Assembly (NCBI GenBank): GCA_938004235.1
Contig: CALKWL010000205.1
Span: 1 to 11,110 of the forward strand
Length of the DNA: 11,110 bases
Reading direction: 5' to 3'
Origin: an uncultured Gammaproteobacteria bacterium
Lineage (GTDB): Bacteria > Pseudomonadota > Gammaproteobacteria > Halothiobacillales > Halothiobacillaceae
Shown here in pieces: positions 7,667-11,110 of this stretch. The translations under genes and the position numbers were made by a program. Position 1 is the stretch's first letter. Every line of letters starts with the position of its first letter. The notes under the pieces are model-generated. The model did not search any database, had not been told where the DNA came from, and saw only the letters and a program-made list of their open reading frames with translations.

Positions 7667-8220
7667 CAGTGCATGTACCCGGTGAGATTGTCGTAAATCA
7701 ATTCTTCCATCCAGGCATAGGCTTCTTCCTCACCCGGCTGGCTGAACAGTACCAAGAGCACCAGCCACTTGAGGCGCTCGACATCCAGCTCCTCTTCCGG
7801 CAACGCCAGCACGCGCTCAATCACCAATTCACGATTGACCGGGCTGAGAATGCCGACGCTCTCCAGAAACAGCAGGAAGCCGCGGCAGTCAGCATCCAGG
7901 CGCGTGAGTTCTTCGCCGACATAAAGCCGAATGCTGGGCAAGCGGGCGGGTTGCGCAATCAGGGCTTCGTGCAACGACTCCGCCGACACACCTCCCGGCA
8001 ACTCGGCGCGCGCCTGCGGCATACCCATGGGCGTAAAGCTGCGACGCTGCCACAGCGTATCCATCCAGCTAAAGGCCTTGCGGATTTCTGCGGTGATAAA
8101 ACCAGCCTCAACCAGGCGGGATTCGAGCGCGTCGCGGTCTTCGTTGAGCGGTTGACCGGGGTTGTCGGCCATGTAGTACTCAAACAGGTACAACAGGACA
8201 TCAAGGACGTTTTCTTTCAT
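7666..8220 (-). CDS. smg: Smg protein (DUF494 family)
   Basis: This is a 184-residue member of the Smg/DUF494 family. Its molecular role is unknown to me; the family is recognised mainly by its fixed place next to dprA/smf and topoisomerase genes. Recognisable parts are the N-terminal MKENVLDVLLYLFEYYM, the central GFITAEIRKAFSWMDTL (40-56), and the acidic C-terminus with ERLKWLVLLVLFSQPGEEEAYAWMEELIYD. No membrane helix, signal peptide or catalytic motif is evident, so a soluble helical protein is likely. It is somewhat longer than E. coli Smg (about 157 aa). The start lies 28 nt beyond the last hairpin of the array, with no clear Shine-Dalgarno. Its stop overlaps the topA start by one base. 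Confidence 0.93.
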   Translation of the reverse strand: MKENVLDVLLYLFEYYMADNPGQPLNEDRDALESRLVEAGFITAEIRKAFSWMDTLWQRRSFTPMGMPQARAELPGGVSAESLHEALIAQPARLPSIRLYVGEELTRLDADCRGFLLFLESVGILSPVNRELVIERVLALPEEELDVERLKWLVLLVLFSQPGEEEAYAWMEELIYDNLTGYMH

Positions 8221-8248
8221 GCGCAGGAATCAATCAATTAAAATTTCA

Positions 8249-8394
8249 GGGAAACGCTGATTTATTCAGCGTTTCCCGCCTGGGGCAGGATGCCCCAACA
8301 CGATCAAAGACGGAAGTCTTTGATCGTGAGAGCTTACCGCGGGCGTGTACCGCGATAAGCGAGCTGATTTATTCCATGGATGGAATAAATCAGC
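8249..8394. repeat. Array of five packed hairpins between dprA and smg (array B)
   Basis: Five inverted repeats stand side by side with linkers of only 3, 1, 3 and 2 nt. Stems are 8249-8260/8266-8277 (12 bp, loop TTTAT), 8281-8287/8291-8297 (7 bp, loop GGA), 8299-8311/8316-8328 (13 bp, loop GGAA), 8332-8342/8350-8360 (10 of 11 pairs, loop 7 nt), and 8363-8376/8381-8394 (14 bp, loop TGGA). Four stems are perfect. About three quarters of the block is paired. It fills nearly all of the 169-bp dprA-smg gap, and the dprA stop codon (8390-8392) lies in the outermost stem. GCTGATTTATTC occurs twice (8256-8267 and 8363-8374). No T-tract follows in the minus direction. Likely a mosaic repeat unit acting, if at all, on transcript termination, processing or stability. 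Confidence 0.88.
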
Positions 8395-9514
8395 ATCTAC
8401 TTGGGGGGAGGCGGGCATACAGGCCGCCCGCAAGCGGGCTGACGCGGCCTTGCAGCTGAACGATCAGCAGGATGGAGGAAACCTCTGCTGCGGTCAATCC
8501 GCTGCGCTCCACCAAGGTATCCACACTGACCGGATCAAAGCCCATGGCGTCCAACAGGCGCGCGTGATCTGCGGGCAGATCTGCGGCGGGGGCGGCTTCG
8601 GCTGTATTTTCCATCGGATCGGGGCGCGGCGGCGAAATGTGCAGCCGTCCCGCCAGTTCTTCAAGAATATCGGCGCTGGACTCGACCAGTTTGGCGCCTT
8701 CACGAATCAAACGGTGGCAACCTCGCGCCATGGGATTATGGATCGAACCGGGAATGGCGAAAACCTCGCGTCCAAGCTCGCCGGCCAGGCGGGCAGTAAT
8801 CAGCGAGCCGCTTTGCGGCGCGGCTTCGACCACGAGGGCGCCCAGACTTAACGCGGCCAGAATGCGGTTGCGGCGCGGAAAATGCCCGGGCTGCGGCGGC
8901 GTGCCAAGCGCCAGCTCGCTGACAATCAGGCCGGCATGGTTGACGATGGCATGGGCAAGCTCGCGGTGTTGAGCGGGATAAACCCGATCAACACCCGTGC
9001 CTACCACCGCCAGCGTATAGCCCTGCGCATCGAGCGCGCCGTGATGGGCGGCTGCGTCAATACCCTGCGCCAAACCGCTGGCAATGCACACGCCGCGTCC
9101 GGCCAGGTCGCGCGCAAAGGCGCGCGCGTTTTGCGCGCCGCCCGGCGTGGGGTGGCGCGTACCGACGATCGCAAGGCTTGGGTGGTGCAAAAGATCAATG
9201 TTGCCCAAGGCGAACAGCAGCAGGGGCGGATCGCTCAGTTCGCGCAGCGAGGGGGGATAGCGCGCATCGTCATAGGTCAATACATGCCGCCCGGGCTCAG
9301 CTGTCAGCCAGGCCAGGGTGTTATCAAGGCGCGCTTCATCCGGCTGGCGCAAGGCCTCAATACCTTGGGCGCTTAATCCTGCCTCGCGCCACAGGGAAGC
9401 AGGCGCATTCAGCAGACTGTGGATATCGGGGCGCCGTGCCCACAGATGCAAAAAACGCCGGGAGCCCAGCCCCGGCGTATGCAGTAACGTCAACCAAGCG
9501 CGCAGCGACTGCAC
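8390..9514 (-). CDS. dprA: DNA-processing protein DprA (Smf)
   Basis: DprA binds incoming single-stranded DNA and loads RecA during natural transformation; it is also conserved in bacteria not known to be competent. With the GTG start at 9514 it has 374 residues, a normal length, and begins VQSLRAWLTLLHTPGLG, as expected of the N-terminal helix-hairpin-helix part. The Rossmann-like core shows AIVGTRHPTPGG (115-126), SGLAQGIDAAAHHGAL (146-161), VVGTGVDRVYP (170-180), FPRRNRI (212-218) and EAAPQSGSLITARLA (230-244). A winged-helix DprA domain (about 316-367) closes the protein. An in-frame ATG at 9598 would add 28 residues and overlap the LysM gene by 58 nt; that extension does not look like DprA. 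Its stop lies within a repeat hairpin, so the last residues (PPSRC) were probably reshaped by that insertion. Confidence 0.95.
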   Translation of the reverse strand: MQSLRAWLTLLHTPGLGSRRFLHLWARRPDIHSLLNAPASLWREAGLSAQGIEALRQPDEARLDNTLAWLTAEPGRHVLTYDDARYPPSLRELSDPPLLLFALGNIDLLHHPSLAIVGTRHPTPGGAQNARAFARDLAGRGVCIASGLAQGIDAAAHHGALDAQGYTLAVVGTGVDRVYPAQHRELAHAIVNHAGLIVSELALGTPPQPGHFPRRNRILAALSLGALVVEAAPQSGSLITARLAGELGREVFAIPGSIHNPMARGCHRLIREGAKLVESSADILEELAGRLHISPPRPDPMENTAEAAPAADLPADHARLLDAMGFDPVSVDTLVERSGLTAAEVSSILLIVQLQGRVSPLAGGLYARLPPSRC

Positions 9515-9540
9515 GATGAGCCCGAATCTAGTGGGTCTGC

Positions 9541-10791
9541 TTACTGGGCTTGATCGGGTTCGCTTGTCACCTCGGCGGGCTTCTGCTCTTGCCAGCACAA
9601 CTCTGCGCTGGCCGCCATGCAGTCGCCGATGCGCACAGGGCGGGTATTCTGCGTGACCAGGGCGTAGCTGATGCGCTCATAGGTCAGGAACACCACAGCA
9701 TCGCCGATCGGCTTGGGCGGCAAGGCAAAGCTCTCGCTGCTGGACAGCGCCACGACAGACGGCTTACCTTCATTAGGCGGGAAGGGGGATGCCGCCTGTA
9801 CGGCGCGCCAGTCAACGATCGGCGTCGTATCCACGGAAACATCTTTGCTGCGGGTGAAAATGCGCAACACTTGCCCGGGCGCGACGCCCTCGCGCTTGCC
9901 CACATTGATGGCTACGATCTGCCACTGCACGGCGCTGGTAATTCGTTCCGGCAGGGAAATGACTTCGGAGCCAAGATCGGCGCGCAGCGGCAGAAGCTCC
10001 AAGTCACTCGACAGCACGGGCGGAATGGCGGCCAAGCGGTCGTTCTGACGAACCTCCTTGTTGGCTTTCATCAGAGTCAGGGTGGCAGGGTCATCGTTGA
10101 TCTGCACCTTGGCAACGCCCAAGCCTTCCACTTCATAGCCCAAGGCTTCGCCGTTGACCGGGTCGAACAGGGTGGCGTGCGGACGCACCACAGCCAGCAG
10201 TTCGTCCGGCTTGAACGAGCCAGAGGCATACACCCGGTCGCCCGCGCCCATCACCAGGCGGTCGGAGACGGAGCCAAGAATGCGCGGCGTATCGTTGAGC
10301 ACGGGCACTTCGATAATTTGCGGGTAGGCAAGGAAGCCTTTGAGCGCATCATAGGGCAGGGTGGGAATCGCTTTGTCCAGGGGTGAAATGCGCACATGCG
10401 GGCTCAGTCGCTTGGTCAGACGCGGCTCGCCGTTAATGGTGACGATTTCCAACTGGTCACCGGGGAAAATCAGATTGGGATTGCGCACTTGCGGGTTGGC
10501 GTGCCAAATTTTGCGCCAGTCGGCAGGGTTCTTGAGGAACTTCTGCGCCAAGCCCCACAGCGTATCGCCTTTCTGCACGGTGTAAATCATAGGCGCCTGC
10601 TTGCGGAAAGGCGTCTCGCGGGCGACCGGCTTGGCGGCTGGCGCTACGGGGGCGGCGGCCGTTGTCTCTGCGGGTTCGACAGCCGTTTCCGGTGTGCTTG
10701 CACAGGCTGAGATCAGCAGCGGAAGCGCGAGCAGCCCCCATTGCAGCGTTGCAAGTCTGGCGTTCTTCGGGCGATGAGTCGTGTTGTGCAT
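9541..10791 (-). CDS. tsaP: LysM-domain lipoprotein, TsaP-like
   Basis: This is a 416-residue envelope protein expected to bind peptidoglycan. Residues 1-30 are a lipoprotein signal with a hydrophobic stretch and lipobox ISAC (27-30), followed by an Ala/Pro-rich linker. A single LysM domain spans about 70-117 (YTVQKGDTLWGLAQKF to FPGDQLEIV). The rest is beta-rich, and the INVGKREGVAPGQVLRIF segment (296-312) recalls the FlgT-like C-terminal region of TsaP. TsaP proteins of Neisseria, Myxococcus and Pseudomonas (PA0020, next to dprA) associate with the type IV pilus secretin; the role here is inferred from domain order and gene position. The ATG at 10791 has GGA 8 bases upstream; a GTG at 10824 would add 11 residues and gives a poorer signal sequence. 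dprA starts 26 nt after its stop, so the two are probably cotranscribed. Confidence 0.92.
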   Translation of the reverse strand: MHNTTHRPKNARLATLQWGLLALPLLISACASTPETAVEPAETTAAAPVAPAAKPVARETPFRKQAPMIYTVQKGDTLWGLAQKFLKNPADWRKIWHANPQVRNPNLIFPGDQLEIVTINGEPRLTKRLSPHVRISPLDKAIPTLPYDALKGFLAYPQIIEVPVLNDTPRILGSVSDRLVMGAGDRVYASGSFKPDELLAVVRPHATLFDPVNGEALGYEVEGLGVAKVQINDDPATLTLMKANKEVRQNDRLAAIPPVLSSDLELLPLRADLGSEVISLPERITSAVQWQIVAINVGKREGVAPGQVLRIFTRSKDVSVDTTPIVDWRAVQAASPFPPNEGKPSVVALSSSESFALPPKPIGDAVVFLTYERISYALVTQNTRPVRIGDCMAASAELCWQEQKPAEVTSEPDQAQ

Positions 10792-10931
10792 AGTGATTCC
10801 ATCTGGCGCAGGTGTGTTCCCCACTTGATAGCATATAACCGTCTGTTTTGCGGCACATCCTCATCAAGCGCGTGCAAAGTCGAATTTTCAACAGCTTCGT
10901 AACTCTAATACATATTCAGTCCATCAGGCGA

Positions 10932-10947
10932 CAATGTGCTGACATTG
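10932..10947. promoter_or_regulatory. Short inverted repeat overlapping the putative def -35 box
   Basis: CAATGT (10932-10937) and ACATTG (10942-10947) form a perfect 6-bp inverted repeat around GCTG. It overlaps both the predicted -35 element of def and the weak predicted -35 for the leftward LysM transcript. It could be an operator for a shared regulator, but a single short repeat may be chance. Confidence 0.3.
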
Positions 10948-10974
10948 AAACAACGCCGCAATGCTGCGCACAAT
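10945..10974 (+). promoter_or_regulatory. def: Putative sigma-70 promoter for def
   Basis: TTGAAA (10945-10950) and CACAAT (10969-10974) are 18 nt apart, which would give a start of transcription near 10981 and a leader of about 40 nt before the def ATG. The -35 matches consensus in 5 of 6 positions and the -10 in 4 of 6. It is the best pair seen in the interval, but not strong. Confidence 0.4.
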
Positions 10975-11019
10975 GCACATCTACCGTGATTGACCTGTTT
11001 TTGAGGATATTGCCCGCTT

Positions 11020-11110
11020 ATGGCCTGCCTGCCCATTCTTCTCTACCCGCATCCCAATCTGCGCAAGGCGGCGCAGCCTGTTGAAATCTTTGACGCCGAT
11101 CTGCGCCGTT
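11020..11110 (+). CDS. def: Peptide deformylase, N-terminal part (cut by window end)
   Basis: Def removes the formyl group from the initiator methionine of new proteins, using a metal held by HEXXH and Cys motifs that lie beyond this window. Only the first 30 codons are present: MACLPILLYPHPNLRKAAQP, then VEIFDADLRR. The pattern (I/L)LxYPxPxLRKxAxPVExFDxxLRR is typical of the Def N-terminus. The ATG at 11020 is preceded by GAGGA (11003-11007), 12 nt away, a little far but acceptable. def diverges from the LysM gene, as in the conserved fmt-def / lysM-dprA arrangement, so fmt would be expected next to the right. Confidence 0.92.
   Translation, partial: MACLPILLYPHPNLRKAAQPVEIFDADLRR

Larger units (their letters stand above)
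10792..11019. promoter_or_regulatory. Divergent intergenic region between the LysM gene and def
   Basis: These 228 bases must carry the promoters for the leftward LysM-dprA transcript and the rightward def transcript. For the leftward direction a weak pair is visible: TTGTCG (10934-10929, minus strand) and TGTATT (10912-10907), 16 nt apart. No small gene, riboswitch or RNA gene is recognised here. Confidence 0.6.

Noticed and set aside
8249..8394. CRISPR array or integron attC sites
   Set aside because: The units are different hairpins without constant direct repeats and spacers, and they lack the long variable loops and conserved core sites of attC.
9515..9598. Longer dprA start at ATG 9598
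   Set aside because: The added 28 residues are Arg-rich, do not resemble DprA N-termini, and overlap the LysM gene; the GTG at 9514 gives a typical length.
9550..10386. Plus-strand open frame of about 278 codons opposite the LysM gene
   Set aside because: No family motif is seen, and it is fully antisense to a gene with clear lipobox and LysM domain.
10792..10824. GTG start at 10824 for the LysM gene
   Set aside because: It places 11 extra residues before the lipoprotein signal; the ATG at 10791 has a better placed Shine-Dalgarno and signal-peptide length.

Overview
The window looks like a chromosomal housekeeping segment of a Gram-negative bacterium, most likely a gamma- or betaproteobacterium with about 58-60% GC by eye. 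Eight genes are visible. Seven read leftward (minus strand): a LysM lipoprotein resembling TsaP, dprA, smg (DUF494), topA, tsaC, a large MscK/YjeP-type mechanosensitive channel, and hemF. One gene, def, starts divergently at the right edge and runs off the window. The order def / lysM / dprA / (smg-topA) / tsaC / hemF is a recurring proteobacterial cluster, known for example around PA0019-PA0024 in Pseudomonas without smg-topA. TopA lacks the Cys4 zinc ribbons of the E. coli type and ends in three short GR(F/Y)GP repeats and a Lys/Ala-rich tail, as in many beta- and some gammaproteobacteria. The species cannot be fixed from this window.

Layout, right to left in the direction of transcription. 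A 228-bp divergent intergenic region (10792-11019) separates def from the LysM gene and dprA. dprA ends inside a block of five back-to-back perfect or near-perfect hairpins (8249-8394). Then comes a very tight gene train: smg-topA overlap by 1 nt (TGATG), topA-tsaC are 9 nt apart, tsaC and the channel gene are 7 nt apart, and channel-hemF overlap by 4 nt (ATGA). hemF ends inside a 162-bp long imperfect palindrome (191-352), followed by about 95 nt of featureless sequence and a second block of three packed hairpins (4-95) at the left edge.

The genes combine general information and cell functions: start-methionine processing (def), peptidoglycan binding possibly linked to type IV pili (LysM), uptake and recombination of transforming DNA (dprA), DNA supercoiling (topA), t6A tRNA modification (tsaC), osmotic safety valve (channel) and aerobic haem synthesis (hemF). 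They do not form one pathway.

The unusual part is non-coding. Two arrays of different hairpins are packed with only 1-3 nt between neighbours, and a separate 162-bp foldback element lies at the end of hemF. In two cases the repeat supplies the stop codon of the preceding gene (dprA and hemF). I see no CRISPR array, tRNA, rRNA, transposase gene or phage gene.
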